Shown: positions 1 to 6,146 of the stretch, in pieces
Layout: each line of letters starts with the position of its first letter
How positions within the stretch are numbered: the stretch's first letter is position 1
Origin: an uncultured Clostridia bacterium
GTDB taxonomy: Bacteria > Bacillota > Clostridia > TANB77 > CAG-508
DNA length: 6,281 nt
Direction of reading: 5' to 3'
Assembly: GCA_947625075.1 (NCBI GenBank)
Contig: CANQMY010000066.1
Span: 1-6,281, forward strand
Program-made: the position numbers and the translations under genes
Notes under the pieces: generated by a model
The model's database searches: none
What the model was told of the DNA's origin: nothing
What the model saw: only the letters and a program-made list of their open reading frames with translations

Positions 1-2
1 TT

Positions 3-8
3 TATAAT
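3..8 (+). promoter_or_regulatory. Possible -10 box for the S1-domain gene
   Basis: A perfect TATAAT hexamer lies about 45 bases before the ATG at 54. Any -35 element would fall outside the window, so only half of the promoter can be seen. TATAAT arises often by chance in DNA this AT-rich, so this is a weak call. Confidence 0.25.
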
Positions 9-19
9 TATTTTTAAAC

Positions 20-35
20 AAAAGAATATTAAAAA
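20..35 (+). repeat. Left copy of a 16-bp direct repeat (second copy at 4314-4329)
   Basis: The string AAAAGAATATTAAAAA occurs here and, identical and in the same orientation, at 4314-4329. Both copies are preceded by ATTTTTAAA, with a 4-base length difference between the two contexts. The copies bracket the S1 gene, the replication-relaxation-like gene and the coupling ATPase. This could be a boundary duplication of an inserted segment, a shared upstream regulatory element, or coincidence in low-complexity DNA. Confidence 0.4.
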
Positions 36-53
36 GAAACAGAGGAAAATATA

Positions 54-818
54 ATGTTATACCAAAGATTTATTCCAGAAGGATGGAATGAAAATGAAAA
101 TGTATATTCACTGCAAGATTTAAAAAATGCATTGAATAAAAATATTACTTTACAAGCAAAAATAAAAGAAATTGATAGTAATTATAATGCATATATTGAT
201 TTAGGAAATAATATTACTGGAATAATACCAAATAAAGAGCTTGGTTCCATTCTACAAGGAAATTTATATGTTCAATTTAAGGTTAATAGTATAGATGATA
301 ATATTTGCTATTTATCTAGAAAAGCTGTTAAAGATGAGAGCCTTTCGTGGGCAATTAATGATTTATCAAAAGGTGATATTGTAGATGGTATTGTAAGAAG
401 TATAAAACCTTATGGAGCATTTGTAGAAATAGGAGGAGGAACATCAGGACTTTTATATGTTAATGATATATCTGTTTCTAGAATGAAAACTCCAGAGGAA
501 AAATTAAGATTAGGACAGAAAATAAAAGTAAAAATAAAAAATATAGATAAGCAGAATAAAAAATTCTATTTATCATATAAAGAGATGCTTGGAACATGGG
601 AAGAAAATATACAAGATATAAACGAAGGAAATATTATTAAGGGAATAGTAAAAGAAACTACAAAGAATAAGGATGGTATATTTATAGAACTAAAACCAAA
701 TTTAGTTGGAATGTGCAATTATAAAGAAAATATTGAGTATGGACAAGAAGTATATGTAAAAGTAAAAAAAATTATTCCTGAAAAGAAAAAAATAAAATTA
801 AGTATTGTATATTGTTAA
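54..818 (+). CDS. S1 RNA-binding domain protein with three S1-type repeats
   Basis: This is a cytoplasmic protein of 254 residues built almost entirely of S1-type OB folds, so it probably binds single-stranded RNA. Repeat 1 (about residues 30-90) is degenerate. Repeat 2 (about 105-176) is canonical, with GDIVDGIVRSIKPYGAFVEI, then GLLYVNDIS, then LGQKIKVKI and a closing FYLSYKEMLGTWEEN. Repeat 3 (about 190-251) keeps GNIIKGIVK, GIFIEL and YGQEVYVKVKKI. The N-terminus with RFIPEGW and the LGTWEEN linker resemble a clostridial family of stand-alone S1 proteins often labelled ribosomal protein S1-like. It is shorter than true ribosomal S1 and longer than the single-domain YabR, so neither name fits. 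The start is supported by AGAGGA at 41-46. Gene 2 follows in the same direction 112 bases later, so co-transcription is possible. RNA binding is inferred from the fold; the specific target is unknown. Confidence 0.9.
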   Translation: MLYQRFIPEGWNENENVYSLQDLKNALNKNITLQAKIKEIDSNYNAYIDLGNNITGIIPNKELGSILQGNLYVQFKVNSIDDNICYLSRKAVKDESLSWAINDLSKGDIVDGIVRSIKPYGAFVEIGGGTSGLLYVNDISVSRMKTPEEKLRLGQKIKVKIKNIDKQNKKFYLSYKEMLGTWEENIQDINEGNIIKGIVKETTKNKDGIFIELKPNLVGMCNYKENIEYGQEVYVKVKKIIPEKKKIKLSIVYC

Positions 819-930
819 CATAAGTGATATACTTATAGGAGTATAATAGTATTATTTAAGTTAATATATTTATAATCATAAATAATGCTAATTATTCTAT
901 AAAATAATTTTTGTAGGAGGAAATATAAAA
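819..930 (+). other. Intergenic spacer with a small inverted repeat, no clear terminator
   Basis: A short inverted repeat, ATAAGT/ACTTAT with a five-base loop (820-836), follows the stop codon of the S1 gene. It has no GC-rich stem and no T tract, so read-through into the next gene is likely. TATAAT hexamers occur at 842-847 and 871-876, but neither has a recognisable -35 box at 16-18 bases. The spacer ends with a strong AGGAGG (915-920) ten bases before the next ATG. I see no small gene or RNA here. Confidence 0.4.
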
Positions 931-1860
931 ATGGTTTCAGACAGTGAAATTAAAACAACAGTATCTCCATTTAGAATGAGAGAAGGGGAGATAAAAGTAT
1001 TTGATGGCAAAGATGGTTATGTATCAATGAATCAAATTATACAGAAGATGAATTTAGGACATATTAATGATATTCATTTTAAAATCCTAGATTTAATAAA
1101 TAAATATGAATTTTTAACATCAAGACAAATGTATCAGATTCTTGAATTTCAAAAGGTAGAAATTAAAAATCAAGACAAACTTAATGATAAATTAGATCAG
1201 TTAATTAGAAGTAAGATACTTACAAGATATTATTTTACTTCACCAGAAGGAAGCGGTATATATAGAGTATATTGTATGGAAAAAATGGGAAAATATTTGC
1301 TTAATTCAAGAGAAATTGAGTGCAAATGGCAACCAAGTGATAATGCAAAACCAGTAGAAATGATAAAGAAAAAATTAGCTGGAAATCAATTAGTAATAGC
1401 TTATATGAGAAAAGTAAAGGCATTTTCTAGTTTTAAATTAAAACCAGTTATCCAAGCTAAAACAATTAATAAACAATTTAAACCTACAGCAAGTATTGAA
1501 TTAGCATTTGGAGATAGAAAAGTAAATTTTGTTTTTGAGGTAATCAGAAGAAATGAAGACTGGGAAAACAAATTAGTTGAAAGAATGAACTTATGGACAG
1601 ATTTTTATAATAACTTTATGCCAGGTGATTCTGATTTTATGTCTTTACCACAACTTGTATTTATTTGTGAAGATGATAGACATATGGCAGAAACTTTTAA
1701 AGTATTAGTTACTAATAATATTAAAATACCAAAAATTAATTTTTATTATACTACAGATTTAAATCAAAATAGCGATTCTTTAAGTAAAAGTTTATATGAT
1801 TTTGTTGAAGAAAATGGAAAGTATAAAATTAGAAATTTAGAAGCAAAAGTTTTATCATAA
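931..1860 (+). CDS. Replication-relaxation-like winged-helix protein (conjugation or plasmid associated)
   Basis: This 309-residue soluble protein has no signal peptide or membrane segment. Residues about 47-115 look like a winged helix-turn-helix: a helix at HFKILDLINKYEFLT, a recognition-type stretch SRQMYQILEF, a further helix KLNDKLDQLIRSKILTR, then a wing-like YRVYCMEKMGKYLL. Residues about 145-162 form another helix. The C-terminal half (about 184-275) is alpha/beta, with PTASIEL, VNFVFEVIRR, KLVERMNLWTDFY and LPQLVFICED. This order matches the replication-relaxation family, whose C-terminal part commonly reads PDA...E-V-D-R...KL..Y. Here Thr replaces the usual Asp after Pro185 and Ile205 replaces the usual Asp of EVDR, so any nuclease-like site is probably degenerate. 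Such proteins often sit beside TraG/VirD4 ATPases on mobile elements, and the convergent neighbour is one. The start is fixed by AGGAGG at 915-920. DNA binding is likely; the exact role is inference. Confidence 0.65.
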   Translation: MVSDSEIKTTVSPFRMREGEIKVFDGKDGYVSMNQIIQKMNLGHINDIHFKILDLINKYEFLTSRQMYQILEFQKVEIKNQDKLNDKLDQLIRSKILTRYYFTSPEGSGIYRVYCMEKMGKYLLNSREIECKWQPSDNAKPVEMIKKKLAGNQLVIAYMRKVKAFSSFKLKPVIQAKTINKQFKPTASIELAFGDRKVNFVFEVIRRNEDWENKLVERMNLWTDFYNNFMPGDSDFMSLPQLVFICEDDRHMAETFKVLVTNNIKIPKINFYYTTDLNQNSDSLSKSLYDFVEENGKYKIRNLEAKVLS

Positions 1861-1866
1861 TTATAT

Positions 1867-1908
1867 AAAAAAAAGTTAGGATATTTTAAAATATCCTAAC
1901 TTTTATTT
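1867..1908. terminator. Bidirectional hairpin terminator between convergent genes
   Basis: A perfect inverted repeat with 17-base arms spans 1871-1887 and 1888-1904 (core GTTAGGATATTTT paired with AAAATATCCTAAC). It extends by three more A-T pairs after one mismatch. A runs on the left and T runs on the right give each strand a U-rich tail, so it can stop transcription from gene 2 and from the opposing ATPase gene. It begins 10 bases after the stop codon of gene 2 and overlaps the last three codons of the ATPase, whose stop codon (1896-1898) lies inside the right arm. Confidence 0.9.
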
Positions 1909-4214
1909 TTCTTAAAATTAAATGTAATTGCATCATTATTATTTATATCAAAATTTAAATCAGAATTATCTAACTTTATTGGATTTACATTTCCATTTTC
2001 GTCATCCTCAAAAGAAGTATTATTAGATAAAATATTTTTTCTGCTAATATTTTTATTTGTTTTTTCTTCTGATATACCATTTGTAAATTTAGAAAAATTA
2101 AAGTATTTTATTTCTTGTTTTTCTTTATATTTAGAAGGAAGGAAATCAAGATTTGCAGTACCATTTTCAATTCCACCTTTAACATTCTTTAATTTATACA
2201 TACATTTTTTGAACTTTAAGGCTTGAATTTTACCAGGTTGATATTTAATAGTGTAACCATATTGAGCATTTTTCTTATCATCATATTTTAGGTTTGCAGC
2301 ATTAAATCCTGTTTCTTTTATTGTCCATTCCTTCTTATCACCTATTTCTTTAGACCACCATTCATTGTCTTCAGGTGAGTTATTACCAAATACAATTTTA
2401 TTATTACAGTTTGCAATAATTGTGTTTCCTAATTTTTCACCATGTGCTAATAATTGAGATCTAGATTGTGCTGATATAACTGTTCCAACTCTATATTTTC
2501 TATAAACTGTAAATATTGCTTCTGTAGCTGGACATATAAAATCAGGAAATTCGTCAATGTATAAGAAGTGAGGTATACGAGTATTTTCATTACCAGGTCT
2601 TCTTAATACTGAAAATTGCATCAATAGTAAGAAGAATAATCCAAAAGCTTTATGAGCAGTTTCTCCTAAATCACCACGACGTGTACATACTAAACATACA
2701 TCACCATTTTCTAAAATTTTATCATAATTTAAATTACGATTTCTATTACATAATATATTTTTTACTCCAGGATATCTTAAAAGTGTATCTAATTGTGCCA
2801 TAGGAATTGATACTGCTTTTTGCATTTCATCAATATTAGGACTATTTTCGTAAAAGTTCTTTTTAAAATATCCAATTTGATTTGAATATTTTGATGAAAG
2901 TTCAGGGTCTTGCTCAAGAATTTTACACATTTTTTCTACAAGTTCAAAATTATTTAAAAGTTTAAGCATATCTTCTATATTTGGTAGTTTTCCATCATTT
3001 AAAATTGGATAAACTACTTTTAAAAGAATAGCAAGATTTTCAATAATTTGATTTGATAAGTTTTCTTGATAAGCTTTTTCCATTTCAGGATTTTTATCTG
3101 TATAATATCCTTTTAAAACTGTTGATATTGATAAAGCAGTTTGAACAGGATCATCAAATGCAAATGGATTAAGACCAACTGAATTAACATTATCAGGATC
3201 AATTAAATTATAAGTAACTCCAAAATTATCACATATATTTTGTACTTTTGATATAGTTTCATAATCTGGTGCCATATATGTAATACCTAAATTTCTATAT
3301 ACATTTTTTGAACTTGATTCAGAATATACAAGTTTTTTGAAATAGGTATTAAACATATTTTTCTTAGATTCAACAGGAGTTAGCATATTTAAACTAAAGT
3401 TATGATTTATATAATCATTATCATAAGGTGCGTTTAATGTGGCAATTCCTGTTTTTAATGCAGTGAATGCAAGTGTTTTAGATGATTCTCTATAAAAATA
3501 TTTTTTACTAATATCTTGTGCAACCCAAGGTTCAAATATAAGTGATGTTTTACCAGATCCAGATACACCAACAACTAATGTAGAGTCAAATCTTCTTATT
3601 TCAGCTAATTTAACATCATGTCCATGATCTTTATCAATACCAATAAATAATTCTGTAGTGTAAGGTCCAACACCAACTGTTTTATCTGCTAAGCTTATTC
3701 CATCATAATCAAAGATAGAATCACGCATATCTTTAGAATCATTAATTTCTTTATATAAAAGATTAAATAGTAAATGAGCAGTAGAAAGTGGTAGAGCTAT
3801 TGCTATAGATGATAATGCTGGTCTAATTAAGTAAGCAAACTCTGTAACTATTGTTGTGTATACTGGTAATGAAAGTAATCCGAACCAAATAAGCTCATTT
3901 AACCATTCTGTAATCATTGTAATAATTAATATATATAATACTGTAAAATATGAGTAAACCCATTTAAGTTTGTCATCATCACAAGTTATAAACTTTGAAG
4001 TGAAACAAAACAAAAATGCGAAAATTGGGAATAGTAAAGCTATACCATAAGTAATAGGACCCCAATAGTTGGAAGCTACTCCAGTAAATACGATTAATAA
4101 AAATTCTACCAATCTATCTACTACGATATATACAGTGATTAATGACAAAACATAGGTAAAGAAAGTATTTCTATCAGTTTGCAAAAATTTTAAAAATTTA
4201 TCTAATATTTTCAT
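1896..4214 (-). CDS. VirD4/TraG-type type IV coupling ATPase, membrane anchored
   Basis: This 772-residue membrane ATPase belongs to the VirD4/TraG/TraD class, which couples DNA or protein substrates to type IV secretion channels. The first 155 residues hold about five hydrophobic segments (near 18-44, 50-72, 86-105, 107-130 and 132-153), more than the two usual in VirD4. Walker A is GVSGSGKT at 216-223 (Lys222). Walker B is HFLYIDEFPDF at 549-559, with Asp554 and Glu555. The TraG/TraD C-terminal motif SAQSRSQL follows at 581-588 (Gln583). The region between the Walker motifs (about 370-480) is mostly helical and fits the all-alpha domain. The last 60 or so residues are low in complexity and rich in Asn, Asp and Lys, and may be a flexible substrate- or partner-binding tail. 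AAAGGA precedes the ATG at the usual distance. No relaxase, VirB4 or VirB6 gene is visible nearby, so it is an orphan within this window. ATPase class is certain; conjugative activity is not shown. Confidence 0.88.
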   Translation of the reverse strand: MKILDKFLKFLQTDRNTFFTYVLSLITVYIVVDRLVEFLLIVFTGVASNYWGPITYGIALLFPIFAFLFCFTSKFITCDDDKLKWVYSYFTVLYILIITMITEWLNELIWFGLLSLPVYTTIVTEFAYLIRPALSSIAIALPLSTAHLLFNLLYKEINDSKDMRDSIFDYDGISLADKTVGVGPYTTELFIGIDKDHGHDVKLAEIRRFDSTLVVGVSGSGKTSLIFEPWVAQDISKKYFYRESSKTLAFTALKTGIATLNAPYDNDYINHNFSLNMLTPVESKKNMFNTYFKKLVYSESSSKNVYRNLGITYMAPDYETISKVQNICDNFGVTYNLIDPDNVNSVGLNPFAFDDPVQTALSISTVLKGYYTDKNPEMEKAYQENLSNQIIENLAILLKVVYPILNDGKLPNIEDMLKLLNNFELVEKMCKILEQDPELSSKYSNQIGYFKKNFYENSPNIDEMQKAVSIPMAQLDTLLRYPGVKNILCNRNRNLNYDKILENGDVCLVCTRRGDLGETAHKAFGLFFLLLMQFSVLRRPGNENTRIPHFLYIDEFPDFICPATEAIFTVYRKYRVGTVISAQSRSQLLAHGEKLGNTIIANCNNKIVFGNNSPEDNEWWSKEIGDKKEWTIKETGFNAANLKYDDKKNAQYGYTIKYQPGKIQALKFKKCMYKLKNVKGGIENGTANLDFLPSKYKEKQEIKYFNFSKFTNGISEEKTNKNISRKNILSNNTSFEDDENGNVNPIKLDNSDLNFDINNNDAITFNFKKNKS

Positions 4215-4243
4215 TATTTAATCCTTTCATCCGTATCATATAT

Positions 4244-4272
4244 ATTATCCTACAAAATTACAAAAAAAACAA
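4244..4272 (-). promoter_or_regulatory. Sigma-A-type promoter for the coupling ATPase
   Basis: On the minus strand, TTGTTT (complement of 4267-4272) and GATAAT (complement of 4244-4249) are separated by exactly 17 bases. This leaves a leader of roughly 20-25 bases before the ATG at 4214, with an AAAGGA ribosome binding site in it. Spacing and hexamers fit the vegetative consensus well, although AT-rich DNA yields such matches fairly easily. Confidence 0.55.
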
Positions 4273-4313
4273 TACTTTTAAGCAATTTTTTTTACTATAA
4301 AAGAAAAATTTTT

Positions 4314-4329
4314 AAAAGAATATTAAAAA
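4314..4329 (+). repeat. Right copy of the 16-bp direct repeat (first copy at 20-35)
   Basis: This is the second identical AAAAGAATATTAAAAA. It lies in the 169-base divergent spacer between the ATPase and flippase genes, 55-70 bases before the flippase ATG. It overlaps the possible sigma-E -35 element described separately. Confidence 0.4.
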
Positions 4330-4345
4330 ACTTTCAACATATATT
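4318..4345 (+). promoter_or_regulatory. Possible sigma-E-type sporulation promoter for the flippase gene
   Basis: GAATATT (4318-4324) matches the Bacillus sigma-E -35 consensus KMATATT fully. CATATATT (4338-4345) matches CATACAHT at seven of eight positions. The spacer is 13 bases, about one short of the usual. No good vegetative promoter was found in the same spacer. A mother-cell promoter would suit a SpoVB-type gene, but the elements are AT-only apart from two bases, and chance is a real alternative. Confidence 0.3.
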
Positions 4346-4383
4346 TTAAAAAGACAAAAAACAAGTGATTGTAAGGATTAAAT

Positions 4384-5841
4384 ATGAAAAATAAATTTAA
4401 AGAAACATTTAAGCAAAGTGTAATTGCATTATTAATTTCACAAATAATAGTAAAATTTTTAGGTTTGATTTATAAACTTTATTTAACTAATAGAATTGGA
4501 TTTGGAGATGAAGGTAATGCAATTTCTACAGCGAGTTTCCAAGTATATGCACTTATTTTAAGTATCACAGCAACAGGACTTCCAAGTGCTATTTCTAAAT
4601 TGGTTGCAGAAAGAAGTTCTATTGGAGATCATAAAGGAGCTTTTAAAATATTTAAAGTTTCAATGATTATATTTAGTATTGTAGGACTTTTAGGAAGTTT
4701 TTTCTTAGCAATATTTGCAAAAATGATAGCTAAAAATTATTTAAACATTGAAGAGGCGGAATTATCTATATTAACTTTGTCTCCATCTATTTTTCTTGTA
4801 TCAATAATTTCTGTATTTAGAGGATATTTTGGAGGGAGAGAAAATTTAAAAGAGCAAGCAAGAGGTCAAACTATAGATCAAATTACAAAAACAATTACTA
4901 CTGTTTTATTTATAGAATCGTCAGTAGCTTTAACAATTAATCCAAATACAAAAATTATGGCAGCTTGTTCTAATTTATCTGCAACATTTGCAAATTTGTT
5001 TGAATGTTTATATTTGTATAGTGCTTTCAGAAAGCAAAGATATGAAATAGGAGTAGATATTAAAGATAGTATAAGTTCTAAAAAAATAGGAACATATACA
5101 ATTTTGAAAGAATTAATAGTGGTTGCAATTCCAATCTCTATTACAGCTGTTATTGGAACAATAGCTAAAAACATTGATTCCACAACAATTGTAAATAAAC
5201 TTAAAAATGTGATAGGGTATGAGGAAGCAAAAAAGGAATATGGAATTTTAAGTGGAAAGGTTGAAACTCTTGTATCATTTCCATTATCATTTAATACAGC
5301 TATTTCTACAGCACTTCTTCCAAGCATTGCTGCATCAAGAAAAAATCTCAAGGAGAAAGAAGGAAGAATAAATAAGTCGATTTTATTTGGATCGTCAATA
5401 TCAATACCTATAATAGCAATATTTTTATTTTTTGGAGATGAAATATTAAAGGTTTTATTTCCTAATGCATCAAGTGGTGGTAATATTTTAAAAATAAGTG
5501 CAATATCAATAATATTTATAACTATAACTCAAATGCTTAATGGAGTTTTGTATGGAATAGGAAAATCGAATGTACCAATTATTGCTGTGACGGCAGGGGT
5601 TATAGCTAAAGCTTTCTTTAATAATTTATTAATACCAAAAGTAAATTTTGTATTGGGAGGAACAAATGGAGCAGCATTTGCTACCGTTATGGATAATTTA
5701 ATTGTTTTTATTATAACAATTATTGCTGTAAAAAAATATACTAGTATAAAAATATATAAATCAAGTTTTATAAAACCTTTAATTCGGAAGTATACTTATG
5801 ATAATAATAATAAAAACAATACTTTATTTTTTGAATTATAG
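4384..5841 (+). CDS. spoVB: SpoVB/MurJ-like polysaccharide flippase, C-terminus frameshifted
   Basis: This is a polytopic membrane protein of the SpoVB branch of the MOP/MATE exporter superfamily. The family is thought to flip lipid-linked precursors, for peptidoglycan or spore cortex, across the cytoplasmic membrane. Twelve hydrophobic segments are visible in the 485-residue frame. Family-like motifs are GLPSAISKLVAE (65-76), FRGYFGGRENLKEQARGQ (145-162), SFPLSFNTAISTALLPSIAA (298-317) and GTNGAAFATV (426-435). After KPLI (464-467) the frame turns abruptly into a polar tail, RKYTYDNNN..., and stops. The +1 frame continues as two hydrophobic helices to a stop at 5960-5962, giving 525 residues and 14 segments, the family norm. 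The annotated end is therefore probably not the ancestral one. AAGGA precedes the ATG at 4384. The gene may be the yabM-type paralogue rather than true spoVB, since both lie in the same family and the position before an HU gene is compatible with either. Confidence 0.9.
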   Translation: MKNKFKETFKQSVIALLISQIIVKFLGLIYKLYLTNRIGFGDEGNAISTASFQVYALILSITATGLPSAISKLVAERSSIGDHKGAFKIFKVSMIIFSIVGLLGSFFLAIFAKMIAKNYLNIEEAELSILTLSPSIFLVSIISVFRGYFGGRENLKEQARGQTIDQITKTITTVLFIESSVALTINPNTKIMAACSNLSATFANLFECLYLYSAFRKQRYEIGVDIKDSISSKKIGTYTILKELIVVAIPISITAVIGTIAKNIDSTTIVNKLKNVIGYEEAKKEYGILSGKVETLVSFPLSFNTAISTALLPSIAASRKNLKEKEGRINKSILFGSSISIPIIAIFLFFGDEILKVLFPNASSGGNILKISAISIIFITITQMLNGVLYGIGKSNVPIIAVTAGVIAKAFFNNLLIPKVNFVLGGTNGAAFATVMDNLIVFIITIIAVKKYTSIKIYKSSFIKPLIRKYTYDNNNKNNTLFFEL

Positions 5842-5962
5842 TAATATATTAAATTTATTTATTGCTTTGTTTATTGGTGCGTTGTTTTATATAATGATGT
5901 TATTTAGTTTGAAAATAATAAATTTAAGAGATATAACATTTATAAAATTAAAGAAAACATAG
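5786..5962 (+). pseudogene. spoVB: Displaced C-terminal part of the flippase in the +1 frame
   Basis: Reading from GGA at 5786 gives 58 codons and a TAG stop. The product begins GSILMIIIIKTILYFL, a hydrophobic helix, then has a second helix, LFIALFIGALFYIMMLFSL, and a basic end, LRDITFIKLKK, of the kind seen at SpoVB C-termini. Joined to residue 467 by skipping one C (5785), it completes the flippase. This frame has stops at 5771 and 5780, so the switch must occur after 5782 and before the zero-frame stop at 5839-5841. There is no start codon with a ribosome binding site of its own, so it is not a separate gene. The frame is still open, so any disruption is recent, an artefact, or bypassed by recoding. 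Confidence 0.85.
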
Positions 5963-5971
5963 ACAAATCAA

Positions 5972-5987
5972 CTGTTTTAGAAAACAG
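5972..5987 (+). other. Small hairpin just after the restored flippase stop
   Basis: CTGTTTTAGAAAACAG is a perfect inverted repeat, with six pairs around TAGA or seven around a two-base loop. It starts ten bases after the +1-frame stop at 5962. It lacks a downstream T run, so it is not a standard terminator. It could protect the 3' end of the transcript or be incidental. Its position fits the end at 5962 better than the end at 5841. Confidence 0.4.
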
Positions 5988-6078
5988 GAATCTAAAAAGC
6001 TTAGCGATAAAAGGGTTTGAAAGTAAAAAAAATAAAAAAAAAGAAGGATTTTGTTTTTTATTGGCGAATAATAAGGTA

Positions 6079-6107
6079 GTAGAGTGAGATTACAGTTTCA
6101 TATCTAC
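6079..6107 (+). other. Bulged hairpin in the HU leader
   Basis: GTAGAGTGAGA (6079-6089) pairs with 6096-6107 through eleven pairs, three of them G-U counting both arms (G6084-U6101, G6088-U6097) or fewer if the ends fray, around a TTACAG loop with a single bulged A at 6102. It is followed by an A run and not a T run, so it is not a terminator. It lies about 40 bases before the HU start codon and could be a leader structure for mRNA stability or control, which is inference. Confidence 0.3.
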
Positions 6108-6146
6108 GAAAAAAACATATTTGTATCTTAATAGGAGGTAAATTAA

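Larger units (their letters stand above)
5963..6146 (+). promoter_or_regulatory. Non-coding leader between the flippase and HU
   Basis: This 184-base spacer holds no gene. In order it contains a small hairpin (5972-5987), an A-rich stretch whose AATAAAAAA (6031-6039) can pair with TTTTTTATT (6054-6062), a bulged hairpin (6079-6107), and a strong AGGAGG (6133-6138) eight bases before the HU ATG. The A/T-only stem ending in a T run could be a weak terminator for the flippase transcript. I could not find a convincing -35/-10 pair for HU, although a strong promoter would be expected for such an abundant protein. Confidence 0.45.

Noticed and set aside
54..818. Identifying the S1 protein as YabR or as ribosomal protein S1
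   Set aside because: YabR has one S1 domain and about half this length, and ribosomal S1 is longer with more repeats. The N-terminus and linkers fit a separate clostridial family.
820..836. Inverted repeat after the S1 gene as a terminator
   Set aside because: The stem has only six pairs, is mostly A-T and has no T run after it.
842..876. TATAAT hexamers as promoters for gene 2
   Set aside because: Neither has a plausible -35 box at 16-18 bases, and TATAAT is common by chance here.
4878..5351. 157-codon open frame on the minus strand inside the flippase
   Set aside because: It lies wholly opposite a strongly supported gene, has no ribosome binding site that I can see, and its product resembles no family. 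It is a shadow of the AT-rich coding strand.
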